A stretch of DNA of 64,000 nt, taken from assembly GCF_900116545.1 (NCBI RefSeq), contig NZ_FPCK01000001.1:992001-1056000 (forward strand), in the 5' to 3' direction. The position numbers and the translations under genes are program-made. Every line of letters starts with the position of its first letter. Position 1 is the stretch's first letter. Origin of the DNA: Devosia crocina (GTDB taxonomy: Bacteria; Pseudomonadota; Alphaproteobacteria; Rhizobiales; Devosiaceae). Below are positions 9,123 to 18,522 of this stretch, in pieces. The notes under the pieces were generated by a model. The model was not told where the DNA came from and did no database searches. It saw nothing but the letters and a program-made list of their open reading frames with translations.

Positions 9123-9317
9123 ATGGCCGATCCTGACAGACCCAATGTCGATTTCACCGATCCGGCCAAGCGGCCGAACCTTGACGATCAAGGGGCCGGC
9201 CCGGCGGAGAGGGCGGTGATGGGCACGATGGGATCAGGCGGCATGGTGCGCCTCGTGATCGCTATCGGTGTTTTCATCATCGTGTGCGGAACGATGTTCT
9301 ACCTTTGGAACAACTAG
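9123..9317 (+). CDS. Small single-pass membrane protein
   Basis: A 64-aa protein with a hydrophilic, proline/aspartate-rich N-terminal half (MADPDRPNVDFTDPAKRPN) and one C-terminal transmembrane helix (MVRLVIAIGVFIIVCGTMFYLW). It is a tail-anchored or single-pass design with a short Asn-Asn end. A GAGG stretch lies upstream of the ATG. It converges with the nucleoside hydrolase 13 bases further on. No functional family recognised. Confidence 0.6.
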   Translation: MADPDRPNVDFTDPAKRPNLDDQGAGPAERAVMGTMGSGGMVRLVIAIGVFIIVCGTMFYLWNN

Positions 9318-9330
9318 ACTCTTCCGCGCC

Positions 9331-10272
9331 CTAGGGCAGGCGCGCGATCCTTTCGGTGAGAAGACAATAGAAGCCTTCGGCATTGCCCGACCGGATATAG
9401 GTGGCGTTCCGGGGCCGGTCCGTGACGTGCCAGTAGTCCGTGACGGTCATGCCGATGGTAAGCTCGCTTGCCGTCTCGATGGTGACATTGCACAGGCGTC
9501 CCTCGAACAGGCCTGGGTCAATGAGGTAGGCGATAACGGTGGGATCGTGGAGCGGCGCACCTGCCCAGCCGTATTTGGCGAGATCGAAGCCCTGCGAGAA
9601 GCTGAGCATTTCATAGACGGCCTGGCCGGCCTTGTTGCCGATGGCGCGAAAGGCTTGAAGCCGCTCCGGCGTCGCCTGCATCTGATGGGTGACGTCGAGG
9701 GGCAGAACGGTAAGCTTGATGCCGCTGCGGAACACGATGTCGGCGGCATCGGGATCGACATAGATGTTGAACTCGGCAGCCGGCGTGATGTTGCCGACTT
9801 CGAAATAGGCCCCGCCCATCATGACGATTTCAGCAATCCGCTCGGCGATGCGCGGCTCCTTAACGAGCGCCATGGCGACATTGGTCAGAGGGCCCAGGGT
9901 GCAGAGCGTGATGGTGCCGGGGTCGGCCTGCATGAAGGTTTCAATGAGATAGTCGACGCCGTGCTCGGGCTGCAACTCGAAGCTGGGGGCGGGCAGGTCG
10001 GGTCCGTTGAGCCCGGTGTCGCCATGGACGTGTTCGGCTGTGACAAGAGTTCGGCGCATGGGGCGGGCGCAACCGGCATAAACGGGCACATCCTTGCGGC
10101 CGGCAAGCTCGACCACCTTGCGCGCGTTGGTGGCATTGTGGTGAAGGCCCACATTGCCCGCGACCGCGACGACGCCCATCACCTCGAAATCTTCAGGCGA
10201 GGCGAGCGCCAGAAGAATGGCGACGGCGTCGTCCTGTCCCGGATCGGTATCGATGATGATCTTGCGCGGCAT
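9331..10272 (-). CDS. Inosine-uridine preferring nucleoside hydrolase family protein
   Basis: A 313-aa cytosolic enzyme of normal family length. The N-terminal calcium-binding signature DTDPGQDDA is at residues 8-16, the ribose-contacting loop NVGLHHNATN near 41-50, EFNIYVDPDAA near 168-178, and the catalytic/metal HDPTV at 243-247. Such enzymes hydrolyse the N-glycosidic bond of ribonucleosides to free base plus ribose, for salvage or nitrogen and carbon supply. Substrate range (purine, pyrimidine or both) cannot be read from the motifs. No transporter lies next to it. Confidence 0.92.
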   Translation of the reverse strand: MPRKIIIDTDPGQDDAVAILLALASPEDFEVMGVVAVAGNVGLHHNATNARKVVELAGRKDVPVYAGCARPMRRTLVTAEHVHGDTGLNGPDLPAPSFELQPEHGVDYLIETFMQADPGTITLCTLGPLTNVAMALVKEPRIAERIAEIVMMGGAYFEVGNITPAAEFNIYVDPDAADIVFRSGIKLTVLPLDVTHQMQATPERLQAFRAIGNKAGQAVYEMLSFSQGFDLAKYGWAGAPLHDPTVIAYLIDPGLFEGRLCNVTIETASELTIGMTVTDYWHVTDRPRNATYIRSGNAEGFYCLLTERIARLP

Positions 10273-10411
10273 GGGTAATCCTGAGGCGAACCGGTTGAAA
10301 ACAGGCGGACTTTAGCGGGCGCGAAGCCATCGGTCGACCGGGCGTTTGCGGACGGAACATAAAGGTTAAGGCAACGTTGTATGCGGCAGTCACCACTGGT
10401 GAGTTCAAGCC

Positions 10412-11659
10412 ATGCCGATACGGCCGCACTCCGAAGCCATGAGCGAAAGTCAGTTCGAGCGCGTCCTCAACAACGCGGCGCGGCTCGCCATCGTGGCCAT
10501 GGGCTGTGTGGTGCTGCTTGTCGTGCTGCAGGCAGGGCAGGTGTTTCTCGCGCCGGTGACACTGGCGATCGTGGTGGGGCTGATGTTCGGGCCGGTGGCG
10601 GATCGGGTCGAGTCGTTCGGGGTGCCGCCGGCGCTATCAGCCGCTATCGTCGTTTTGCTTCTCCTTGGCATTATAGCCGGTGGCATCGTGGTCTTTGCCT
10701 TGCCGCTGAGCGAGTGGGTCGCGCGGGCGCCACTGATCTGGGAGAAGCTGCAGGCCCAGCTCGCCAATCTCAAGGAGCCGCTCGAGTCGTTTTCTCAGTT
10801 CCAGACGCAGCTCAACGATATCTGGGGTGGTGACACTGCGATGCGGGTCAATGTGGAGGATGGCGGCGCCATGGCGAGCGTGGCGCTGTTGGCGCCGGCT
10901 GTGCTGGCGCAGATGCTGATCTTTCTCGCCAGCCTCTACTTTTTTGTGGCAACGCGCGATCATATCCGCATTTCGGTGCTGTCGCTGTGCGTTACGCGCC
11001 GCATGCGGTGGCGCACGGCGCATGTATTTCGCGATGTCGAAAACAAGGTGAGCCGGTTTCTGCTTTCCATCACCTTCATCAATCTCTGCGTCGGATGCGC
11101 GGTGACGCTCATCATGTGGATCATCGGCATGCCATCGCCGATCCTCTGGGGTGCCCTGGCGGCCGTGCTCAACTATATCCCCTATGTGGGGCAGGGCACG
11201 ATGATCCTGATCCTGCTCGCGGTAGGACTGGGTACGCAGACCAACATCCAGCAGATCCTTCTGCCGGCTCTTTGCTACATGGGCGTCAACTTCGTCGAGG
11301 GGCAGATCATCACGCCTCATTTTATCGGCCGGACGATGACGCTCAACCCGTTTATCATCTTTCTCTCGATCACCTTCTGGCTCTGGGCCTGGGGACCGGT
11401 AGGGGGACTTGTCGCGGTCCCGACGCTGCTGATCGCCACTTCGGTTCTGACCCATACGCTGCCGAGCAAGCCGGTGGCGCCCAAAAGGCCGGTGCGCCGC
11501 ACGCGCTACATGACCGAGCGCGAGGAACTGCTGGCCAATGCTGCCCAGGTCATCCGCGAACAGCGCGAAGAAGAGACCAACGACAACGAGCAGCGTAAGC
11601 AGGAGCGGCTCGAGCCGCCCGATGGCACGGCGCCGACCGGAATCGAAGCGAAAACCTGA
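10412..11659 (+). CDS. AI-2E family transporter (membrane permease)
   Basis: A 415-aa polytopic membrane protein with about eight hydrophobic segments in the AI-2E/PerM pattern: paired N-terminal helices, a soluble insert (about 95-145) and then a helical core containing GALAAVLNYIPYVG and NPFIIFLSITFWLWAWGPVGG. The hydrophilic tail (about 355-415) is highly charged. Family members include TqsA, an autoinducer-2 exporter, and sodium/proton-linked transporters; the substrate is not predictable. A second in-frame ATG at 10439 (MSESQFERV) is an equally plausible start. Confidence 0.88.
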   Translation: MPIRPHSEAMSESQFERVLNNAARLAIVAMGCVVLLVVLQAGQVFLAPVTLAIVVGLMFGPVADRVESFGVPPALSAAIVVLLLLGIIAGGIVVFALPLSEWVARAPLIWEKLQAQLANLKEPLESFSQFQTQLNDIWGGDTAMRVNVEDGGAMASVALLAPAVLAQMLIFLASLYFFVATRDHIRISVLSLCVTRRMRWRTAHVFRDVENKVSRFLLSITFINLCVGCAVTLIMWIIGMPSPILWGALAAVLNYIPYVGQGTMILILLAVGLGTQTNIQQILLPALCYMGVNFVEGQIITPHFIGRTMTLNPFIIFLSITFWLWAWGPVGGLVAVPTLLIATSVLTHTLPSKPVAPKRPVRRTRYMTEREELLANAAQVIREQREEETNDNEQRKQERLEPPDGTAPTGIEAKT

Positions 11660-11756
11660 TCCAGCATCCGCAGGGCACCGATGCATCCGGGTGGCTTGAC
11701 GGGATCTCCCCCCGCGCCACACTGTCGCGCCTAAACGGAGCGACCGGAGTAGAATC

Positions 11757-13610
11757 ATGGCAGGCGAAGCTGTGGCGCATGCAGCCGATGCAGCGCATGG
11801 AGCCATCGACCTCGTTCCCGTGGTCGCAATGCTGGCGGCCGGCGTGGTGGCCGTGCCGCTGTTCAAGCGCTTCGGGCTCGGCTCGGTACTCGGCTATCTT
11901 GCGGCGGGCCTGTTGCTCGGCCCATCCGGGCTTGCGCTGATCGCTGATCCTGCCTCGATCCTGCATCTGGCCGAACTCGGCGTCGTGATGTTTCTGTTTA
12001 TCATCGGGCTCGAAATGGAGCCGAGCCGGCTCTGGGCCTTGCGCAAGCAGATTTTTGGGCTCGGGATGCTCCAGGTCGGCGGATGCGGCGTGCTCCTGAC
12101 CGGCATCGGAATTCTTCTCGGGTTCGCGCCGGTGGTGGCATTCGTGTTCGGCATGGGATTTGTGCTGACCTCCACGGCTATCGTCATGCAGATCCTGGGG
12201 GAGCGTGGCGAGCTTTCGAGCGAAAGCGGGCAGAAGATCGTTTCAGTGCTGCTGCTCGAGGATCTGGCGATCGTGCCGCTGCTGGCTGTGGTGGCGCTTC
12301 TGGCGCCCACGGGCGAAGATCAATCCATGCTGGCGCGTACGATCGGTTTTGCGGCGGCAATCGGAGCGGTTTTGCTGCTGATCATCCTGGGGCGCAGGGT
12401 GATGAACCCGTTTTTTGCGCTGCTGGCTTCGGCCAAGGTGCGGGAGGTAATGACGGCGGCGGCCCTGTTCGTGGTGCTGGGGGCGGCGCTGCTGTTCGAG
12501 GTCAGCGGACTTTCCATGGCCATGGGCGCGTTTCTGGCCGGTGTGCTGCTGTCGACCTCGACCTTCAAGCACCAGCTCGAAGCCGATGTCGAGCCGTTCA
12601 GAGGCTTGCTTCTGGGGCTGTTCTTCATGGCGGTGGGCATGTCGCTTGATCTCGGCATCGTGCTCGGCAACTGGCAGATCATCGCGCTCAGCGTCCTGTG
12701 CTTCATGCTTGTCAAAGGGTTCGCGATCTATGCGATCGCGCGCGTCTTGCGCTCGAGCCATGGCGAGGCGCTGGAACGCGCCGTGCTGATGGGACAGGGT
12801 GGTGAATTCGCCTTCGTGCTTTATACCACCGCCGTCTCGGCCGGGATCATCGACGGGCCGACCAATGCCATCTTCACCGCAACGGTTATCATCTCGATGG
12901 TGCTGACGCCTTTTGCCTTGATTGGGATGCGCTATTTCATGCCCAGACACGTGCAATCCATGGACGGCGTCGAGGCAGCGGACGGCCTGACCGGGCGCGT
13001 GCTGATCATCGGCTTCGGGCGCTTCGGACAGATCGCCAGCCAGCCGCTTCTTGCCATGCGCCACTCGGTCTCGATCATCGACAACGATACCGACATGATC
13101 CGGGCTGCGGCCCAGATCGGGTTCAAGGTCTATTATGGGGATGGCACGCGGCTCGATATCCTGCGGGCGGCAGGCGCGGGAACAGCGGACCTGATCCTGG
13201 TGTGCACCGACGACAAGGTTCAGACGACGCGCATTGCCGAGTTGCTGCGGGACGAGTTTCCCCTGGCCCGGGTGATGGCGCGCGCCTATGACCGTTCGCA
13301 CGCGATCGAACTGGTGCAGGCCGGGGTCGAATATCAGCACAGGGAAACCTTTGAGTCGGCCGTGGCGTTCGGTGGTGCGGCGATCAACCTGCTCGGCGCC
13401 AGCGAACAAGAGGCTGCAGATGTCATCGAGGGTGTTCGCAACCGGGACCAGCAGCGCTTCGAGCTGCAACTGGGAGGCGAAGACTGGCGCAATCTCGACC
13501 GCCTGCTGATCAGCAATGCCCAGGAACAGGCGCGCGAGAGTGGCGTCAACGTTCCAGAAACCGTGGCCGAATCCGCCGTCGCCCGCTCGGCAGTGGTAGC
13601 AGGCAACTAA
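11757..13610 (+). CDS. Kef-type K+/H+ antiporter (CPA2 family) with RCK N domain
   Basis: A 617-aa protein. The first 390 or so residues form a cation:proton antiporter membrane domain with about 12 segments and typical stretches GSVLGYLAAGLLLGP and FIIGLEMEPSRLW. The C-terminal cytosolic part is a TrkA-N/RCK nucleotide-binding domain starting at VLIIGFGRFGQ (about 415-425). This is the KefB/KefC layout, where potassium efflux and cytoplasmic acidification protect against electrophiles and glutathione adducts gate the channel. No KefF/KefG-type ancillary oxidoreductase gene is adjacent. Confidence 0.9.
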   Translation: MAGEAVAHAADAAHGAIDLVPVVAMLAAGVVAVPLFKRFGLGSVLGYLAAGLLLGPSGLALIADPASILHLAELGVVMFLFIIGLEMEPSRLWALRKQIFGLGMLQVGGCGVLLTGIGILLGFAPVVAFVFGMGFVLTSTAIVMQILGERGELSSESGQKIVSVLLLEDLAIVPLLAVVALLAPTGEDQSMLARTIGFAAAIGAVLLLIILGRRVMNPFFALLASAKVREVMTAAALFVVLGAALLFEVSGLSMAMGAFLAGVLLSTSTFKHQLEADVEPFRGLLLGLFFMAVGMSLDLGIVLGNWQIIALSVLCFMLVKGFAIYAIARVLRSSHGEALERAVLMGQGGEFAFVLYTTAVSAGIIDGPTNAIFTATVIISMVLTPFALIGMRYFMPRHVQSMDGVEAADGLTGRVLIIGFGRFGQIASQPLLAMRHSVSIIDNDTDMIRAAAQIGFKVYYGDGTRLDILRAAGAGTADLILVCTDDKVQTTRIAELLRDEFPLARVMARAYDRSHAIELVQAGVEYQHRETFESAVAFGGAAINLLGASEQEAADVIEGVRNRDQQRFELQLGGEDWRNLDRLLISNAQEQARESGVNVPETVAESAVARSAVVAGN

Positions 13611-13705
13611 CTGAACTCCCTCTATAAAGGGCTTTCACGGGCACCGATTAAGTGCAACAGTGACGGCTTATGAGGGGAACATCGTCATGAAAACTGGATT
13701 GCGAC

Positions 13706-16177
13706 ATGCCGCAAAAACCGATCGTCTACGATGCTCCTACGCCCCAGCCGCGTGCGACCACCGTTGAAGCCATACAGGCTGAAATCCTTGAACGGCTGAT
13801 CTATTCGGTCGGCAAGGATCCCATTGTTGCCCGCCCGCATGATTGGCTGCGCGCGACGATCCTGGCGGTGCGCGACCGGGTGATGGATCGCTGGATGGAG
13901 AGTTCGCGGGAAACCTGGCGAACCTCGAACAAGCGCGTCTACTATCTGAGCCTTGAGTTCCTGATTGGTCGCCTGATGCGCGATGCGATGAGCAATGTGG
14001 GGCTGATGGAGCCCGTGCAGCAGGCGCTTCGCAATCTCGATGTCGATCTGGGGGACCTGATCAATCTCGAACCCGATGCGGCGCTCGGCAATGGCGGTCT
14101 CGGCCGGCTGGCGGCGTGTTTTCTTGAATCCATGTCGTCGCTGAAGATTCCGGCCTATGGCTATGGAATCCGGTATGTGCACGGCCTCTTCCGGCAGGAA
14201 ATGAGCGAGGGCTGGCAGGTCGAACTGCCGGAGGACTGGCTGGCTCACGGCAACCCCTGGGAGTTCGAGCGCCGTGAAAGCGCCTATGAGGTCGGTTTCG
14301 GCGGCCATGTGGAGCCGATCAGCGATCCCGATGGCGAGGTGCGGCAGGAATGGCGGCCGAACGAGCATCTGCTGGCGGTCGCCTACGACACGCCGATCGT
14401 GGGGTGGCGCGGATCGCGCGTCAACACGCTGCGGCTCTGGAGTGCGCAGCCGATCGACCCGATCCTGCTCGACAAGTTCAACTCCGGGGACCATATCGGC
14501 GCACTGGAAGAAAGCGCGAAGGCAGAAGCGATTACGCGGGTTCTTTACCCAGCCGATTCAACTCCGGCAGGGCAGGAACTGCGGCTGCGGCAGGAATTCT
14601 TCTTCTCCTCGGCCTCGCTCCAGGACATCATCCGCCGGCACCTGCAGCAATATGGCGATCTCAGCTCGCTGCCGGACAAGGTGGCGATCCAGCTCAACGA
14701 TACCCATCCGGCAATCTCGGTCGCCGAACTGATGCGTATCCTGGTTGATGAAAACGGGATCAAATGGGCCGATGCATGGACCCTGACCAAGGGTACGTTC
14801 GGCTATACCAATCATACGCTCTTGCCCGAGGCGCTCGAAAGCTGGCCGGTGTCGCTGCTCGAGCGCCTTTTGCCGCGCCACATGCAGATCGTCTATCAGA
14901 TCAATGCAGACATTCTGAAGGAAGCCCGGGAAAAAGCCGGGTTCAACGATCAGCAGATCGCCAATGTGTCGCTGATCGACGAGCATGGCGGACGCCGGGT
15001 ACGCATGGGGCAGCTCGCCTTTGTCGGTTCGCACTCGATAAACGGCGTTTCCGCCCTCCACACGGACCTGATGAAGCAGACCGTCTTTGCGGACCTGCAC
15101 AAGCTTTATCCCGAGCGCATCAACAACAAGACCAACGGCATCACGCCGCGTCGCTGGCTGATGCAATGCAATCCGGCGCTGACCAAACTGATCAGCGAGC
15201 GGATCGGCACCGACTTTCTCGACGATATCGAAAAGCTTCATGCCCTGGCGCCGCATGCCGAGGATCCGGGCTTTCAGAAGCAGTTCGCTGCCGTCAAGCA
15301 CGCCAACAAGGAGCGGCTGGTCCGGGTCATCAAGGACCGGCTCAATATCTCGGTTTCTCCAGACGCGCTGTTTGACGTGCAGATCAAGCGCATCCACGAA
15401 TACAAGCGGCAATTGCTCAACATCATCCATGCCGTGGCGCTTTACGACGAGATCCGCGCTCATCCCGAACGCACATGGGTGCCGCGGGTCAAGATCTTTG
15501 CCGGCAAAGCGGCGCCGAGCTACTGGAACGCCAAGCTGATCATCAAGCTGATCAACGACGTGGCGCGGGTCGTGAACCACGATCCGGCGGTGCGGGGCCT
15601 TCTCAAGGTTGCCTTCCTGCCCAACTACAATGTCAGTCTTGCCGAAACCATCGTGCCGGCAGCCGATCTTTCCGAGCAGATCTCGACCGCAGGCATGGAA
15701 GCTTCCGGTACGGGCAACATGAAGTTCATGGCCAATGGTGCGATCACCATCGGCACCATGGACGGCGCCAATGTCGAGATGCACAAGGAAGTGGGTGACG
15801 ACAACATCGTCATCTTCGGCATGACGACCGAAGAAGTGGCGGAAAAGCGGAGCCGCAGCGAAGTGCCGCGCTCGTCGATCGACAAGTCTCCGCGTCTGCG
15901 CGAAGCGCTCGAGGCGATCGCTTCAGGCGTGTTTTCGCCGGATGACCCCAACCGGTATCGGGACCTGATCGGCGGGCTCTATGACCATGACTGGTTCATG
16001 GTGGCGCGTGATTTCGACGCCTATTGGGATGCCCAGGTCGAGGTGGAAAAACTCTGGACCAACCGAAAGCGCTGGAACGCCATGGCGATCCGCAACACGG
16101 CCAATGTCGGTTTCTTCTCGTCCGATCGCACGATCCGGCAATATGCGGCCGATATCTGGGGCGTCCAGACAGCCTGA
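13706..16177 (+). CDS. glgP: Glycogen phosphorylase
   Basis: An 823-aa glucan phosphorylase (GT35), usual length. It releases glucose-1-phosphate from non-reducing ends of glycogen using PLP. The PLP lysine is Lys673 in GTGNMKFMANGA. N-terminal landmarks are ILERLIYSVGKDP and YYLSLEFLIGRL, and NGGLGRLAACFLES lies at about 130. It heads the glycogen operon. The start is uncertain in one respect: the best Shine-Dalgarno (GAGGGGA) sits before an out-of-frame ATG at 13687 rather than before 13706. I keep 13706 because family homology begins soon after it. Confidence 0.96.
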   Translation: MPQKPIVYDAPTPQPRATTVEAIQAEILERLIYSVGKDPIVARPHDWLRATILAVRDRVMDRWMESSRETWRTSNKRVYYLSLEFLIGRLMRDAMSNVGLMEPVQQALRNLDVDLGDLINLEPDAALGNGGLGRLAACFLESMSSLKIPAYGYGIRYVHGLFRQEMSEGWQVELPEDWLAHGNPWEFERRESAYEVGFGGHVEPISDPDGEVRQEWRPNEHLLAVAYDTPIVGWRGSRVNTLRLWSAQPIDPILLDKFNSGDHIGALEESAKAEAITRVLYPADSTPAGQELRLRQEFFFSSASLQDIIRRHLQQYGDLSSLPDKVAIQLNDTHPAISVAELMRILVDENGIKWADAWTLTKGTFGYTNHTLLPEALESWPVSLLERLLPRHMQIVYQINADILKEAREKAGFNDQQIANVSLIDEHGGRRVRMGQLAFVGSHSINGVSALHTDLMKQTVFADLHKLYPERINNKTNGITPRRWLMQCNPALTKLISERIGTDFLDDIEKLHALAPHAEDPGFQKQFAAVKHANKERLVRVIKDRLNISVSPDALFDVQIKRIHEYKRQLLNIIHAVALYDEIRAHPERTWVPRVKIFAGKAAPSYWNAKLIIKLINDVARVVNHDPAVRGLLKVAFLPNYNVSLAETIVPAADLSEQISTAGMEASGTGNMKFMANGAITIGTMDGANVEMHKEVGDDNIVIFGMTTEEVAEKRSRSEVPRSSIDKSPRLREALEAIASGVFSPDDPNRYRDLIGGLYDHDWFMVARDFDAYWDAQVEVEKLWTNRKRWNAMAIRNTANVGFFSSDRTIRQYAADIWGVQTA

Positions 16178-16186
16178 AGCAAATAA

Positions 16187-16229
16187 AAGAGGCGACGGCG
16201 TCGGTGGGCTGAACCGATTGTCGCCTCTT
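16187..16229 (+). terminator. glgP-glgB intergenic hairpin
   Basis: A perfect 10-bp inverted repeat, AAGAGGCGAC at 16187-16196 and GTCGCCTCTT at 16220-16229, with a 23-base loop. There is no long T run, so it may be an mRNA-stabilising or partial-termination hairpin, not a strong terminator. Confidence 0.45.
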
Positions 16230-16276
16230 CCGTTATCGACCGCGGGCCGAGTGCTCGCGGGACCAGGGGGTGAGGC

Positions 16277-18466
16277 GTGACTAGGGAAGTTTGGCAGGCC
16301 GAAAGCCGCGACGTTGAAGATATTGTCGCGGGGCGCCATGGCAATGCCTTCGGCGTTTTAGGCTTGCATGAGGTCAGTGGGGTCTGGGTGCTGCGTGCCT
16401 TTATTCCCCATGCCGAAACCGTGACGGCCTATACGCTGGCGGGCGAGGAACTCGGACACCTGATCCCCCGGCATGGCGGCGGGTTCTTCGAAGGACCGAT
16501 CAAGACCAGAGAACGGCAGCCGATCCGGCTCCGTGCCCGAAATGCGGGCGGGGAGTGGGACGTTCTCGATCCATATTCGTTTGGGCCAGTGCTCGGTCCG
16601 ATGGACGACTACCTCATGGGCGAAGGCAGCCACTTGCGGCTCTTCGACAAGCTAGGCGCCCATGAGATGAAATTCGAGGGCGTGCACGGCACGCACTTTG
16701 CCGTCTGGGCTCCCAATGCCAGGCGCGTTTCCGTGGTTGGGCCCTTTAACGATTGGGATGGCCGGCGCAATCCCATGCGCAATCGCAACGGCTATTGGGA
16801 AGTGTTCATTCCGGTTCTGGGGACGGGAACGATCTACAAATACGAGATCGTGGCCGCCAATGGCCAGGTCTTGCCGCTCAAGGCAGATCCCTTTGCACGG
16901 CAATCGGAATTGCGCCCGCGCAATGCCTCGGTCGTTCCCGACCCCACGCCATTCACCTGGAGCGACCAGGCCTATATGGAAGAGCGCGCGTCCAAGGACT
17001 GGCGGCGCACGCCCATGTCTATCTACGAAGTGCATCTGGGGTCCTGGCGGCGCCGGCCCGATGGCACATTCATGAGCTATGACCAGATGGCCGAGCAGCT
17101 CGTGCCCTATGCCGCGGATATGGGATACACCCATCTCGAATTCATGCCGGTGTCCGAGCATCCGTTCGATCCAAGCTGGGGCTATCAGCCGACGGGCCTG
17201 TTTGCGCCGACGGCCCGGTTCGGCGATCCCGCTGGATTTGCGCGGCTCGTCAATGCGGCGCACGAGGCCGGGCTCGGCGTCATCCTGGACTGGGTGCCGG
17301 CGCATTTCCCGACCGACGAATTCGGGCTGTCGCATTTCGACGGCACCGCGCTTTACGAGCACGCGGATCCGCGACAGGGCTTCCACCCGGACTGGAATAC
17401 GGCGATCTATAATTTCGGGCGCAAGGAGGTTTCGGCCTTCCTGACCAATAGCGCGCTCTATTGGTTCGAGCAGTTCCATATCGACGGCCTGCGCGTCGAT
17501 GCGGTGGCTTCGATGCTTTATCTCGATTACTCGCGCCAGCCGGGGCAATGGGTGCCCAACAAGCATGGCGGCAATGAAAACCTCGAGGCCGTGGCCTTCC
17601 TGCAGCGCGTCAATGCCGAGGTTTATCGTCAGTTTCCCGGCGCCTTCATGATCGCCGAGGAATCGACATCATGGCCGGGGGTAAGCCACCCGACCTATGC
17701 CGGCGGGCTCGGATTCGGGTTCAAGTGGAACATGGGCTTCATGAACGATACGCTCCGGTTCATGAGCCGGGAGGCGGTGCACCGGCGCTACCACCACGGC
17801 GACATGACCTTTGGTCTCGTTTACGCCTTCTCGGAAAATTTCGTGCTGCCGCTCAGCCATGACGAGGTGGTGCACGGCAAGGGTTCGTTGCTGGAAAAAA
17901 TGCCGGGCGACGACTGGCAGCAATTTGCCAATCTGCGCGCCTATCTCGCCTTCATGTGGGGGCATCCGGGCAAGAAGCTCTTGTTCATGGGTCAGGAGTT
18001 CGCGCAGCGCGAAGAGTGGTCGGAAGCGCGTGGCCTTGACTGGTGGCTGCTCGATGCAGCGCCTCATGAAGGGATGCGACGGCTGGTCGCCGATCTCAAC
18101 GCGGCCTATCGCAGCTTGCCCGCGCTTTACGAGCGCGATTGCGAGCCGGACGGCTTCGAATGGCTGATCGGCAATGACCAGGCCAATTCGGTTTATGCCT
18201 GGCTGCGCAAGAGCAAGGGCGCCGATCCGGTGCTGGTGATCGCCAACTTCACGCCAGTGCCACGCAGCAACTATAAAGTGCCCGCGCCGATTGCAGGGCG
18301 CTGGGTCGAACGGATCAATACCGATGCCGGCTGGTATGCCGGCGGGAATACGGGAAATCAGGGTGCAGTGATCGCCAAGCCGGTGGAAGGCCGGCACATG
18401 GCGGCGGAACTCGAGCTTTATCTACCGCCGCTTGCGACACTGTTTCTGAAGTATGAGCCGGAGTGA
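16277..18466 (+). CDS. glgB: 1,4-alpha-glucan branching enzyme
   Basis: A 729-aa GH13 enzyme that introduces alpha-1,6 branches into glycogen. It has an N-terminal N1 and CBM48-like region (about 1-230), then the TIM barrel. Catalytic residues visible are nucleophile Asp408 in GLRVDAVASMLY, acid/base Glu461 in MIAEES, and the transition-state Asp529 in SHDEVVH. Their spacing matches E. coli GlgB within three residues. The start is a GTG at 16277 preceded by a G-rich Shine-Dalgarno; no better ATG exists. Second gene of the operon, 99 bases after glgP. Confidence 0.96.
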   Translation: MTREVWQAESRDVEDIVAGRHGNAFGVLGLHEVSGVWVLRAFIPHAETVTAYTLAGEELGHLIPRHGGGFFEGPIKTRERQPIRLRARNAGGEWDVLDPYSFGPVLGPMDDYLMGEGSHLRLFDKLGAHEMKFEGVHGTHFAVWAPNARRVSVVGPFNDWDGRRNPMRNRNGYWEVFIPVLGTGTIYKYEIVAANGQVLPLKADPFARQSELRPRNASVVPDPTPFTWSDQAYMEERASKDWRRTPMSIYEVHLGSWRRRPDGTFMSYDQMAEQLVPYAADMGYTHLEFMPVSEHPFDPSWGYQPTGLFAPTARFGDPAGFARLVNAAHEAGLGVILDWVPAHFPTDEFGLSHFDGTALYEHADPRQGFHPDWNTAIYNFGRKEVSAFLTNSALYWFEQFHIDGLRVDAVASMLYLDYSRQPGQWVPNKHGGNENLEAVAFLQRVNAEVYRQFPGAFMIAEESTSWPGVSHPTYAGGLGFGFKWNMGFMNDTLRFMSREAVHRRYHHGDMTFGLVYAFSENFVLPLSHDEVVHGKGSLLEKMPGDDWQQFANLRAYLAFMWGHPGKKLLFMGQEFAQREEWSEARGLDWWLLDAAPHEGMRRLVADLNAAYRSLPALYERDCEPDGFEWLIGNDQANSVYAWLRKSKGADPVLVIANFTPVPRSNYKVPAPIAGRWVERINTDAGWYAGGNTGNQGAVIAKPVEGRHMAAELELYLPPLATLFLKYEPE

Positions 18467-18522
18467 TCCGGTTTTGGGTGCAATACGTCCCGCGGCAGGC
18501 GGGCACGAGTGGAGGGAAGTAA

